This document shows positions 1 through 12,058 of a stretch of DNA of 64,000 nucleotides, in pieces. The notes below the pieces were generated by a model. That model saw only the letters and a program-made list of their open reading frames with translations. It was not told where the DNA came from and made no database searches. The number at the start of each line of letters is the position of its first letter. The first letter of the stretch is position 1. Source of the DNA: Capitella teleta (Eukaryota; Annelida; Polychaeta; Capitellidae); assembly GCA_000328365.1 (NCBI GenBank), contig KB312450.1:292897-356896 (forward strand), in the 5' to 3' direction. The translations under genes and the position numbers were made by a program.

Positions 1-602
1 TTGTGAAGACGAGGGCGCGGAATTTGATTAATTGTGATCAATTTCAAGTCTCCGGCTATTCGATCAGGACCATTGTCACTTTCTCCCTCTTTGGAAGAAA
101 AAAAAAAAAGCGAGAAAAGAGAATTGCAGAAAAAAAAAACAAGGTTAAACAGATCTTGTAATACCAGCAGTTGGCGAGTATTTACTCGGAATCAACAGCG
201 ATCCATCGCCCTCCTCCCCTGACCGCTCTGCCATCAAGAGGGATTTGGACGAAGCTACCCTCACAGGAGGAAGGTCTTCCATAAACCTGCCCTACGAGAT
301 TGCATCATATTTCCTTCTACAAGACACGTGCTAACCAGTTTTCTGAAGCATTGAACCTGTTCGTGGAGCTAAGTAAGACACTGGGAATTATCAACACCTT
401 GATTCAATCAATCCATCAATATTTTATCCTTTTCGATGAAAAACCATCTTTGGTTGAAATCAAATGATTGGTCTGTGCCCAACCGTATGTTGTGAATCAT
501 CCATAATTATAAATGCGTGGTATATGCCTCTACCTTTGCCTTTTGCCTCCTTATCATCGCCATTTTTGTCTGCTACGATGCTGTTCCCTTTGCACTATAA
601 CC
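1..602. other. Upstream sequence of the receptor gene
   Basis: I see no convincing coding exon here before the proposed signal-peptide exon. The stretch is AT-rich with short A runs near 100-140. It probably holds 5' UTR and promoter of the receptor gene, but no TATA box or initiator could be assigned. An in-frame ATG at 513 precedes the preferred start at 603. Using it would add 30 residues that spoil the signal peptide. Confidence 0.3.
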
Positions 603-3600
603 ATGCATTTTATAGTTTCACGTCTGATTTTCTCACTCCTCTTGGACTCAGCGATTATTTTCGCACATCCTCCCACATCTGGTGAAATACCCTGCCCTAT
701 TTTACCCTCATTGCTCACATTCCATCCTTGATTTCCCTTCGTTCTCTCTCCACCCTAAACTCGTCTTCGAGGGCGGTGCTCACGGTCCCCTGCTGCGTTT
801 GGCTAGCGCCAGCTGTGGCTTCTATTCGTACATTAAGAGGAAAATAATGGCGCTGAGATGCTAGCGTATGGTCTTAGGTTGCACTTATACTTTGTGTCTA
901 GGAAACAGCCGCGTTTATAGGTAATAGAACCAGTGAATTAATACTTTGTTGCATCCTTCATACACAGGTGGGGATTATGCATGCTGAAATAACGTGATGA
1001 AAGTTCAGATAAATGGTATATTCAACCACAACGGACTGCTAATTATTTTATTGGGTTTTAATCAAACATTTAACCAATGATTATTTTGCGATGAAGCCAA
1101 GAGTGTCATTTTCCTATTAGTAACTACAATACCAGTCTGCAATCATTGGTGATGATGGAAGTAATCCCTGGGGCGACATTTCACCCCTGTGCTGACCTCC
1201 GCGACTAGTATGAGGTCAGCTGGTCCCCTATAACTCGTTGCCTTTCATTTTCCCCCGGTCGTTTGGATCCTGGGTTTGGACATTCCCCGATGGCCACGAC
1301 ACAATGTTATCACTCGAACGCATTCCGAATTCGTGAATAAAATCCTTCGCTCCGCTGGGGTTCGAACTCAGTCTCGCGATTTTTGGTCTCCAAGGAAGCT
1401 GCTTTGGCTTGATAAGACTTGTTGGCAAAAATGTCTGCTGTTCCGATCGGAATCAGTCTGCGTTTATGGTTGGCGATAAAAACTGACAATAATTGTCCAT
1501 TTTATTACCAGATCGTGGTAATCTGAGTTTTTATCACAATAATTGTGAAATGAAAGAAATATTGATTATCGTATTTGCTTCAATTCAGAAATCATTCCTA
1601 TTGTTAATATGTGATATGCCGTAGAATTCAATGAAAATCTCAAATTGATTTGTAATATATTTAGCATTATAATATTATACAGACCAGAAATTGATCATGC
1701 GTACAATCAATATCACACACCTGAGTTTGCTGATATCGAAATTATATCCAACCTGCACTCTAGTGATTTTACACAATTTCTGAATTAGATTTGGCAAAGA
1801 GTGCATTAATATTAACCAATCAGACATAAGAAAAACAAAAACGAAAGTTTGCATTTCCAGATGTCAAGTGTTCCGGAAGTGCCCTACGCATCGCGCATTC
1901 CGCTCTTCGTAATATTTCTCAATTTTTTAGTTTCTTCTTCTGAGAAGTGCAACCCTCTCGAGACGCTACTAATGTGCAAAATAACGCGCTGTTTTCAATT
2001 CAAAGAAAACTCTGCTTGACTCTTGGCTTAGTTCTCAGAGTCTTGTATATTTCGAGGGAATTATGGGCGTCTACTGTGAAGGAGGTCATGACCTTACGAC
2101 CTCCTGAAGGTCAAAAGACAGAATTTAGTTCCCCTCTGAAAATCCGACCATCTGCTTCAGAAGGTCAGGATTGGTTATTACATAATAACTCATATTCCGA
2201 ATTCCAATTCACCGCGGTCAGTATTTGCGGGAGCACCCAGTAAACCACCACATCTGAGACCCCTTCTCCCTTTTCTCTGGTACCATGTGGACCGGAAGTG
2301 ACCCGGGTGGGACATAAATGTTTCCAGCTTCGCTATGATTTATGAGTCACCTATATTCATAATGCATGACATCTATTCTTCAAAACAGTAATGATATCCA
2401 AGGATACCTCCTCGTATTGTGGCCTTCGGTCGATCAACTAATTAGACCTTGTTTGTTGATTGTAAATTAGGTGCCATTACCGGAGTAGAATCCCGTGTTT
2501 GGAAGCTTCTATTCTCTCCTGATGTCTATTTTCCTTCAGTTGGCTCCATTAGCGAACGATCGACCCAAAGCCGCACACAACACACCGTGTCCTACATTTT
2601 CGTATTTTTGATTATTGGTCTCTTTCTATTTGGGCGAAATGGACAATGTCTCAAGACGCCAACTGTTCATTCTGCCATCTGTCAATATCATATTACGCTT
2701 GCCATTCAACGCTGCTCCAATTTTTCATTAAAAGGGATATGGCATGGACAGAGGGAGGGTGGTTATTTGGTCTGTTTGTTTTCGTATCTTTCAATGGTCC
2801 AGCTCGCCAATTGGAGAAAGGAGAAGCGATGAGAGAAGGGGAAGAAGGGGGAGGAGAATGGGGTGGGTTAGTCCTTGGTCATTGTCATATAATCCACTAT
2901 GGTCAAAACCGCAATATGCCGCGAATCTTGCTTCTGGATTTACATTCTTCTGGTCAAAAGTTCCTGTTGTACATCTCGACATTCTGTCATCGCATCAATG
3001 GATGATGTCAATTTTCTCCTAAAACAGAAAGCAATCTAGGAAACAAAAAGAGGATCAATTGGGTTTGCAAGAAATAATGCATAACATTGTCTCGCATTCA
3101 CAAAGAGCTCACATAAAAAAATGCAGCCTCGCAAATTTTCACTAATTTCTATCATTCCGCCTTCTCGTAACATTGATTTAGTCTTCCCTGAGGGAAACCA
3201 ATTTAGATCCCTTCTCTTCGCCTCTTCCACTTCACAAAGACCCGATAGTCTTCTCCCACTCAATGAAACCGATTCACTGCTTAAGAACAAAGCCTTAAAT
3301 GGAGCTTGCCTTAAAAGATTTCGTGGCTCCATGGTCACCCTGGACTTTGTTTTGATGCCTTATCTTTCCATTCGTACAGAACCATCGCGGCCTTCACTTC
3401 AAGTTTCAACTCTATTAGATTTAACTACTTCATATCTTTCAATGTTTCTATTCAAGTGGTCGATCAGTTATTGATTATAATCGTAATAATTTATGCATTT
3501 AAAAAACGTATCGAGTGGTCGATCAATTATTGACTGCAATCGTAATACTTTATACATATTTAAAACGCAAATAATTATCGAGGAGTTAACTAGAAAAGAT

Positions 3601-6233
3601 AATTCCTCTGGTCCCGTCAGATCAACATTATCACGCCAGCTGCAATTTATAGATTAGATTCCTCTATCACAATTCGAATTGGTTACACTATGCGACTGAC
3701 TGGACAATTGGCCAGGTGAAATTTCGTGTCATTTCCTGGATTATCATAGGAACTGTTGAACATATTTTAAATCCTCACGAAACTAACTATTCTTGAATCA
3801 AAACACCTGACGGTTTCTGTGTGCATGTATTTACGACTGTTACACGTGTAGCTTGTCACTTTAATGACGTCATTCTGACTCAGATCCTGACGTACCTTAT
3901 ATTATGCATAACCCATATGCCTATATGCTGAGTATACTTAAATTGTCTAACACGAAAGCATTCTTAGTCCTTTTAGGTATAGCGTTATAATAGATCATGC
4001 AGATACGATCATTAATATAAGAGATGCGACGGGACACGATTTGAACAGATGGAGCAGCTGTCAACCTTGGCTATTTGATTTACGGCAATTATAAGTCTCA
4101 TTAAAAGGCTTCTCAGTTCGATTGCTGCGAGATTTGCCATCTCGTAGGTGTGAATTATGATATTTGATACAATCTCCACCCAAATTGTCTTCATGCTAAT
4201 ATTTCTCATTATTTCCTTGCAGGATCGGAGCAAGGCCCAAATGAGAAGCGTCTGTTGAAGGATATCTTCAGCCGTAATAATTATAACCGGTTGGAACGAC
4301 CCGTGTACAACGAGAGCAAACCGCTGGACATTCAATTTGGACTCGTCCTCCAGCAAATCATTGATGTGGTAAATAGATGTCAAAAATAATATCTAAAGTT
4401 TTTGCCAGTTTGATGTTTCTGTAAGAATCATATCGTCATCGCATTTGTTAGATTTTAAAATTATATTTCACATGCTGTACTTTATGAAATGGATGGTTCT
4501 AAATGTTCCGAGTTGAGGAAAGGATTTTTTCTCAAATAATGATGATTACAAATGCACTTTTGTCGTTAATCATTTCACATTGAATGAACGTTTTTTTTTA
4601 TACTTTTTTTCTATGCCAAGAGGACAGTACTTTAATTTATTTACTTGTATACAATTTATACCTGAGTTACACAGGTGTAGGATAAAAAAGCATCGCCAGA
4701 TTCATGATTCATTTCAGTTTATTGAAATGCTGCAAATCATTAATATTACTTAAATATGTTAAATTGTTTCACTATTTTTAGGAATTTCTCCATTAATACT
4801 AGCTCTGTTGAGTTTCAGATGCGGATACAGTTACGTAACTTGCATCAACCGATCACCAATAGAATTCAGTGAAAAGTTTATAGCATGGTGCATTGTTTTT
4901 AATTCTGTATTTCTATATATTGCAAGCCAACAAACTTTAATATTGGATTATAAACCATAAGTACAACAAGAATGTTTCTTTCAGGATTGTGTCATTTCAG
5001 CTACTGAGCTGTCCCCAAACATCTAACACTTTCTTTGTCATTCTGTAGGATGAGAAGAATCAGATATTGACCACTAACATTTGGCTCAATTTGGTGAGTG
5101 ATTGGATTGCCATGTGGTCGCCTGTCCAAGAGTTAATTGAACCTCGTAGAAATTTTCCATGATCCTTTTTTTTAAGTCCTCAGTTGATGCACGCTGCGAA
5201 GGTCATAAAAACTTTGTGAAGGTCATAATAACATTGTGTGGGTCATTTAAAAGCTCCTAAATAAAACCTCTCCCGAGGGAACAAATTATGTCGCAGAATA
5301 AATAATTCTACAATGGATTGCTCTATATATTTTCATTTTTATCCTAAACAGGACGAGAAAAATCAAATATTACAAACAAACATTTGGTTAAGACTGGTGA
5401 GCTTTAGAATAAGTTCTGGCTGGCTTCTTGGTTTCATTAATGCTTCGAGACTCTCTAAGTTTATTCGGGATACAGTGTCGCACGCATGAATTTCACCATA
5501 TATCAAGTACACCACCAGCTTGCAACAACTGAAATTCGTGTAATTTAATAGAAAAAAGGTGCAGCCTAATTTATCCTCATTACCAACCCCCAAATTTAAC
5601 CCCCTCCGTTGACCTTAATTGTCTTTGGCTTTGAGCTACGTATCAATTTATAATGTTTTATTTTTGTCTCTTCCCATATTATTTTCCTTGCCTCAGCTTT
5701 CTTGCATAAAAATTGCATCCCACATGTGAGCGCGAATCCTTTCGGGATCTTAAAGATGCAAAACTGTTTCTTTTAGGGCGAAGATAAGCTGAGACAAGGA
5801 AATATTGCTTGGAGGTGATAGGGAAAATTACTTATCGGCATTTCTTCTGGAAACAAAAAAGGAATTTAAATGTTCGATTAGAGATTTTTTCGCAATTTTG
5901 TTCAAATATAATTTGGGGTTATCAAAGTTTCTAGTTTGACATTATTTTAACGAGATGTCTCTTTTCTATGCCTCAGAGTTTAAAACTCTACGTTTGGACT
6001 CTGTGATTTTTTGGCACTTTTTCATTTGATAGTCGTAAGATTGGTTGTTGTCTGCTTATGGCTTGGAAACATTTTGCCGATTTTGGCTTCTTTTATTTCG
6101 CTAGAACTTTTGTTTTACAATTATTTAATTCCTTAACGACAAATGCCTCCCTACCTTTGAATCCAAAAGTTTTGACATCACGATTGTTTCCAAAACCAAA
6201 TATTTTTCAGTGAATACTTTTAACTCGAATCTG

Positions 6234-6267
<34 letters not shown>

Positions 6268-9200
6268 AATTTCTATGTGGTACTAAATTAATCAAAATGA
6301 AATGAAACCACTTAATATTGAATTCCATTCCATCATCTCGCTCAGATATGGCACGACTACAATATGGAATGGAATGAAACTGAATACGGTGGAATAAAGA
6401 GCATACGAATACCTCCTCATCTTATGTGGAAGCCAGACATTCTTATGTACAACAGGTTTGGTCTATAAATCTTTAAAAAATCTGAATTACAATAAAATAT
6501 ATTTGACTTCAGTGCTGACGAAGATATAGATAGTACATACCCCACCAACGTGGTAGTATCCTCCGACGGTAACTGTCTCTGGGTGCCCCCTGGCCTCTTT
6601 CTGAGTACTTGCAAGATTGATATCACGTGGTTTCCGTTTGATGACCAAAAGTGCAGCCTCAAATTTGGGTCGTGGACCTATGATGGCTCAGCCATCAACC
6701 TGACGTTACAAGGGGATGGCGGTGACATCTCCAGTTTCATACCAAATGGAGAATGGGAGCTCATAGGTGAGATCAATTTTCACAGTGATAATATGATTAA
6801 TATCACACAACATATTGTTGGTACCCAATTTCTCAAATTTCTAATTTTATTGTGTATTCTTATTTTTTTTTTTCAAACTCACCCAACCTCTCCCTCTCTT
6901 CCTCTATACCTTCCCAACTCCACTCGTCAGCTTGTCCTCCTCAAAATAAGTCTTCCCCACGATCGACCCTCACCCCGTCTCTCGTTGCTTCATCTATATT
7001 CATCACTGGTGATTCCCCTTTTTGTTTTGTTGTTAACAATATTGATCCGCTTCGTATAAGAAATGGTCAATGAACGACTCTCGTTGAATTTAAAACTGAC
7101 CAATCAGCAGACCAATATTGTTCGCCAATTGCATGCCCTGCTGACCATGCATGTCTTCAGAAGCACCAGGGGTGAGAACTATTAGCAAGTACGACTGCTG
7201 CCCCGAGGAGTACATCGACATCAACTTCACGGTGGCCATCCGAAGAAGAAAGTTGTACTACGTCTTCAACCTTGTGGTCCCATGTTTAATGCTAAACCTT
7301 CTCTCGCTCGTTGTGTTCACAATGCCTCCGGATGCCGGAGAAAAGGTCACTTGCGGTAGGTTTGACTCGCATGTGTGCAGCTTGTGTACTACCATCTGTG
7401 TGCGTTTGTGATCTCCTGCTCCCTCGCTGCTTTTCCTCCGCACCCCTCACCATTTCATTCAGTGTTGTCCCCTTTTGTGTTTGATTTCTTTTATTTGTGT
7501 TGTAGGGATGCCAGGCGAAAGAAATGTTAACCAGTATGAATGTTGTCCAGAGCAGTACATTGATATCACATTCACAATTCACATTCGACGGAGGACGCTG
7601 TATTTTGGCTTCAACCTCATCATCCCCTGTGTACTCATTTCATCTATGGCTCTCCTCACCTTCATGCTTCCTCCTGACGCTGGCGAGAAAATTTCTCTCG
7701 GTACGTAGACATAAAGAGAGGAACTGTTACACTACCCTCTAAAGCCCCACAACCTTCTTTGGCCACCACTTTGCGATGCAATATTTAGTATATATAATAT
7801 ATAATATAATCAGGATACATCTCATCCACCGGTGTGATTCATCTTCATATCCACAGTTCTATCTAATGAACTTGTACACTACCAGATAAAAAGTATCCGC
7901 AATCAAGAGGCCGGTACTGATCGTACACTTGACTTAAGTATTGAAATGCATGTACAGTACTGACATTCCGCACATGGAAATTGAATATACACCAGTATAT
8001 ACAGTACTGAAATTCAGGCCATGCAGTGATTACACTTCACTTAAAGGGAGGGAGAACTGGTTAAAAATTGACTTTGAGTCGTTATTTGATGCCTAAATGC
8101 CTAAGTCGTTAAATGATTCCTATGCCTGGCCCACACAAGGAATATCATCGCTAACGATTTCGCGGGAGATATATTGCTAACTAGGCGTGACGTCAGCAGC
8201 TGTGATGAAACATCGAGTTCCCCATCTGTTACAATGGGCCACGTCATATCAGCGTGTCCTGCGACTAAACCCTTGGATATTTTTTTATTTTCTTTTCGGA
8301 AATAGATAGAATAATCATTTTGCCACCAGTCAGGCGCGAAATTTTTTTTTTTCGCTATTTTTCTTATTTTAACAAGCGATTTTCTAGGACACCTACCATG
8401 TTTCTCATCCTGAAACAGTAAAAAGGTCAGCCAGAGTGCACCACGCATGCGCTTTCGTTTCGTAAACAACAAAGATGTCCTTTTATGGCGAAGATGCTCT
8501 GCTCTGATTGGCTGAAATCGATAGCTTCACGAGGGGAACGGGACCAATCACGGCAAGCCTTCGGCTGACGTTTGCCTCCTATACTTCGTAATGGAAGCCA
8601 TTCTTCCATAGGCCCAATGCTAACCCCGATATTCGGAATGCATTATTTCATCCAGGCAAGGTGTTTTTGGCACGGAATGCTATCAATTGGTGCTATGAGT
8701 CAATAGAACATCACTTAAAATTCAGTTCCCCATCCCTTTAAGTATTGAAATACAGGTACAGTATTGCTGTTTAGTTCAGATGGACATTCAATAAACCAAC
8801 TTCCCTGTTCATATATATATTTCAGATGATATAATAACAACACCAAAAATCACAAATGGTATGTAGTGATCAGACAGGCAGGGGATGTACAAATTCACTC
8901 CGTTTCGACAACTCATGCAATATTAACAATGCTTAATAAAGCACCCTGTTGCAGGAGTCAGAATTACAGAGGCTGATATGAGTGAGAGATTTCTGATGCT
9001 GTGGAATAACACAAAAACATAAAAGAAATTGAGCTAAAGGTGCAATAGATTATGCAGCCCCACACACACTTTTGACGGATATTTATCTCGGAATTCAAAT
9101 TGCAAAGGCAAAGCAGCAAAGGTTTAACAATGTGTTTAATGGATTGTAATGACTGGGAGGTTTTTGAAAGTACTGTTTTCAGTTTTTAAAAGTTAAAGCT

Positions 9201-12058
9201 CGCGAGTGTCCTATTTTATGGCTTCAGAAGTATTAGTTGAACGCAGTTTGGCAAAACGGCTCAACTGATGTGAGATGAATCTGATGATATATTAGCCGTT
9301 GTTTTGATAATTCACTGCAAGTACATAATGGCTCATGAGTCCAATAACCGGGGTGAATATACATAGCCCGCGATTCCAATCCGTAAGATAAGATCAGGTT
9401 AATTATGGAAAAAATCACAAAGAGTTAGTCTAACATAGCCATGACCGTTTTTATATCATTCACCGAGATAGCCTGCCAATATAAACTCGCCAGGCGAACC
9501 AGAGGCGAGATAATGTTGCCAAATTATCGAGTTAGATGATATGAAAAATTAAAAATAAACAAATACAAAATACAGTGGCCAGGTTAGAGTCATGTTGAGT
9601 GAATTACCCATAGCATACCACGTTGTAGGTTAATATTATCCCCGAAACTTTCGCCTCAACTGGTCCGCTATTTTGCTAATGCTGTAATCAGAACAGTGAT
9701 TGGCTGAGATGTGCATGTCTCAGCCAATCAGCGGCGTTGTTAACAATACAACAATGCTGCTGATTGGATATAGTTACTCAGCGTGCATTATACAATTGTT
9801 ATGGAAGCTCAGAGAACACCATGAACCACAGCAATACTCACAGAATGGTACACTTTTGATTAGATCATTTAAGATCCATGCAACAAGCAGCGTTTTGTTT
9901 ATTTTTGCTTCGATCTATCTTGCTGCCAGCACAGCCTCCAATGTGGCTTTCTTTAACTTTGACTCCTCTTTTCGTTGTTTGCACCTTCTCTTTTAACTCT
10001 CTACAACGTGTGAAGTGTGTTTTGTGGCATATGCTAACAAAGAATGCCAGAGAAATCATCCTGCTGATATATTTAGTTTTTTTCATATTAGCTCTGCATA
10101 TTGTATTCCAGACCACCGACCATATTTGCTGAAGGAATATTTAACCTAAGCCCCTTTGACGTTCTCACTGACATAATGCAGGAGAAGCTAATTAATTAAT
10201 TGTACAACTGTATATGAAGTGAATGTGATCGCCTCATTCAGCAAACACCAGATGGAGTGTAATACCTTCTGGGAATAGCATCATCAGGATACATCAATAA
10301 TGGAATTAATCACACCCAGCATAAGGACTATACACAGGGATGCTTTGAATATCTCAGACCTACAAAAGCTAGTTTTTAGGATGTCCAGCATTCAAGGGTT
10401 TAATGTTTCGCTTTGATTTTATTTGGTGAACCAAGGAAACGAGTTTGGGGCGAAAACTTGATCAATGATCATGCATTTAAGTCTGACCAACCCTTGTGAT
10501 ACACGTGATCACACAAACATAACGTGAACAAAATACGTGTAATATTAAAGCAAGAATAGCCTTGGGGTACACAGGCATGCACGATTTAAATTTCAAAGAT
10601 TCATGATAGAGAATCGCATTAGTTTGTCTAGTATAATTTCATTAACTTAGTTATGTTACTAGAATAAGTATATGTACACGGTGGTGGTTTACATCACTGT
10701 ATGGTGACAGGTTAATTCAGGTAGTATTGATGTGAAGGACGGAAACACTTTGATCGTTGAGCATCATTCTATGACGAGGGATGGACAGTAGATCAATTGG
10801 TTCCATGCATCCCTTCTTGGGGGCTAGATTCCGACACAGGTATAGCCCCTATGTGTACGGATGGTCAACCGTTGTCAAATTACCATTATTTCATTCATTT
10901 GTACTTATTATATCCTTATTAACATACTAATTTACCCTTGGTAATACAAGTCTATGGTATAATATAGGATTATAAGTCGGTCGGTCAGTTGAATCAGTGA
11001 AAATGTATTTACATAGCATTTGCTTAACTAGCCATTATAACTATACATGTACAGAATAGCATGGCTTTAATTATAGTATAATAGTATTCTAGGAAAGTCG
11101 AATTTACTTCTGTCTCTTTATCTGATAATATGCACACTATTTTAAAACTATACTAGTAATTATTTTGCCCAACAAGTGTCACTTGTTCATGATCTGTCAA
11201 AGGCATTCGATGCAATGGTTTGTCTTCTTTTTCAGGCGTGACCATTTTGCTCTCGTTAACCGTGTTCTTACTGTTGGTGGCCGAAACGATGCCACCAACA
11301 TCGGACGCCGTGCCCCTGATAGGTGAGCTCACTACTGTGTGGCGCGTCTACTGTTAATTCGACCACGATTAATGACATAATTCCCGTGTGAATTACAGGG
11401 ATGTATTTTGCGTGCATCATGTTGATGTGTTCGCTCTCCGTCGTCTTCACAGTCCTTGTGCTCAACTTTCACCACAGAACTCCAGACACTCACCAAATGC
11501 CGCGTTGGGTAAGATTCCAATGAATGCGTAGTCATGTTTAGAGCTCATTTATATTCTCAGGTAAAACGTGGGATATGTGAGTGGCTGGCTTGGCTCTTGC
11601 GTGTGCAGCGCCCAGGGAGCACAGTTCCGAAAAAACGGAGAACGTCGTCACTGCGAATGCGGGATCTGGAACTTAGCGAGCGCTGTTCAAAAAGCTTATT
11701 GGCAAACGTCCTTGACCTCGATGATGACTTCCGGGGCATTGCAGCTGCGCAGTCGCATAACTCCAACCACAACCATACATCTTCAAATCGCAGTACTGAA
11801 TACTGCAACAATGCCCCGCCTCCTTCTTACGGACTAGTATCTGAGCGTGAACAGCAGGGGTCAACCCTGAAAGACATTCTAAGTGAACTCAAGTACATTT
11901 CGGCCAAAAAGCGCGAAGATGACGAGTTTGCTGACGTCTGCAATGACTGGAAATTTGCCGCCATTGTTGTGGATCGCTTTTGTTTATGGATGTTCACTGT
12001 CTTCACAATTGTCTCAACCTGTGCTATTCTCTTCTCTGCTCCGCATGTATTTGCCTAA
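603..12058 (+). CDS. Nicotinic acetylcholine receptor alpha subunit, alpha7-like (multi-exon)
   Basis: Pentameric ligand-gated cation channel subunit of the plasma membrane. Exons: 603-681, 4223-4368, 5049-5093 or 5352-5396, 6346-6455, 6513-6766, 7161-7355 or 7506-7700, 11236-11322, 11399-11508, 11561-12058. With one exon from each pair the frame is continuous for 507 residues, usual for the family. Exon 1 encodes a hydrophobic signal peptide from the ATG at 603 and ends in the phase the next exon needs. The Cys-loop [15 protein letters not shown] lies at about residues 160-174. Loop A has [10 protein letters not shown], and loop C has the vicinal cysteines that define alpha subunits (YDCCPEEY or YECCPEQY). 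GEK before TM2 and TM2 itself ([13 protein letters not shown]) mark a cation channel. TM3 is in the 110-bp exon. TM4 lies near the C terminus behind a short intracellular loop with an amphipathic helix ([12 protein letters not shown]). The family call is firm; exon 1 is an inference. Confidence 0.93.
3456..3567 (+). repeat. Two-copy tandem repeat, about 58-bp unit
   Basis: The unit beginning GTGGTCGATCAGTTATTGA at 3456 recurs at 3514 as GTGGTCGATCAATTATTGA, with similar following sequence up to an AAAACG end. The copies differ at several positions. It lies in receptor intron 1. No function is evident. Confidence 0.75.
5049..5093 (+). CDS. Receptor alternative exon 3a (45 bp)
   Basis: This exon encodes [15 protein letters not shown], flanked by AG at 5047-5048 and GTGAGT at 5094. 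It is phase 0 on both sides and 45 bp long, exactly like the exon at 5352. It lies just before the exon carrying the loop D tryptophan of the ligand site. It is the first of a tandem pair expected to be spliced mutually exclusively. Including both would keep the frame but duplicate a beta strand. Confidence 0.88.
5352..5396 (+). CDS. Receptor alternative exon 3b (45 bp)
   Basis: This exon encodes [15 protein letters not shown], flanked by AG at 5350-5351 and GTGAGC at 5397. Thirteen of 15 residues match exon 3a, while many third codon positions differ. That pattern points to an old duplication kept under purifying selection. The two amino-acid differences are Thr to Gln and Asn to Arg. Confidence 0.88.
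5777..5814 (+). pseudogene. Possible relic of a third exon-3 copy
   Basis: A pyrimidine-rich stretch ending in AG (5776) is followed by 38 bp resembling exon 3: GGCGAAGATAAG against GACGAGAAAAAT at the start, and an ACAAGGAAATATT stretch in the place of ACAAACAAACATT. GTGATA follows at 5815. The length is not a multiple of three, so it would break the frame. The resemblance is weak and may be chance. Confidence 0.2.
7161..7355 (+). CDS. Receptor alternative exon 6a: loop C, TM1 and start of TM2
   Basis: A 195-bp exon, phase 1 at both ends, encoding loop C (YDCCPEEY), the pre-TM1 [10 protein letters not shown]1 ([18 protein letters not shown]) and [11 protein letters not shown] at the pore entrance. 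The AG is at 7159-7160 and the donor is GTAGGT at 7356. Counting Glu as -1' and Lys as 0', pore position 2' is Thr and 3' is Cys. Confidence 0.9.
7506..7700 (+). CDS. Receptor alternative exon 6b: loop C, TM1 and start of TM2
   Basis: Also 195 bp and phase 1 at both ends, 150 bp after exon 6a. It encodes [18 protein letters not shown]1 ([18 protein letters not shown]) and [11 protein letters not shown]. It is the more canonical alpha7-like version: pore position 2' is Ser and 3' is Leu. The AG is at 7504-7505 and the donor is GTACGT at 7701. Inclusion of 6a and 6b together would duplicate TM1, so mutually exclusive use is expected. Confidence 0.9.
8045..8737. mobile_element. TTAA-flanked MITE (piggyBac- or Kolobok-like)
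   Basis: Imperfect terminal inverted repeats: AGGGAGGGAGAACTG at the left and, read on the other strand, AGGGATGGGGAACTG at the right (13 of 15). Both ends are flanked by TTAA (8041-8044 and 8738-8741), the target duplication used by piggyBac and Kolobok elements. The 693-bp interior has no transposase, so this is a non-autonomous copy. The superfamily cannot be decided from the ends alone. Confidence 0.7.
9698..9729. promoter_or_regulatory. Perfect hairpin with paired ATTGG/CCAAT
   Basis: Twelve-base arms GATTGGCTGAGA and TCTCAGCCAATC surround an 8-base spacer. Each arm holds a CCAAT box on one strand, a possible NF-Y pair. It lies deep in a receptor intron, so a regulatory role is only a possibility. 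It could also be a transposon remnant. Confidence 0.3.
10790..10850 (+). repeat. Possible tRNA-like (SINE head) fragment
   Basis: TAGATCAATTGGTT resembles a Pol III A box and CTAGATTCC resembles a degraded B box at suitable spacing. No full cloverleaf forms, and no body like the SINE copies at 34.5, 41.4 and 44.6 kb follows. It is probably an old fragment. Confidence 0.25.

Larger units (their letters stand above)
7701..11235. other. Receptor intron between exon 6b and the TM2 exon
   Basis: A 3.5-kb AT-rich intron. It contains a TTAA-flanked MITE (8045-8737), a degenerate direct repeat near the motif GTATTGAAAT (about 7940 and 8742) and a 12-bp-arm hairpin (9698-9729). A tRNA-like fragment lies near 10790-10840. 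I looked for a third loop-C exon carrying a CC pair and did not find one. Confidence 0.5.

Noticed and set aside
1350-1410. GGGGTTCGAACTCAG resembles a tRNA B box
   Set aside because: No matching A box, D arm or acceptor stem could be formed on either strand, so no tRNA gene is claimed.
2449-3022. Overlapping plus-strand frames up to 127 codons in receptor intron 1
   Set aside because: Three frames overlap, none has splice sites joining the receptor in phase, and none resembles a known domain.
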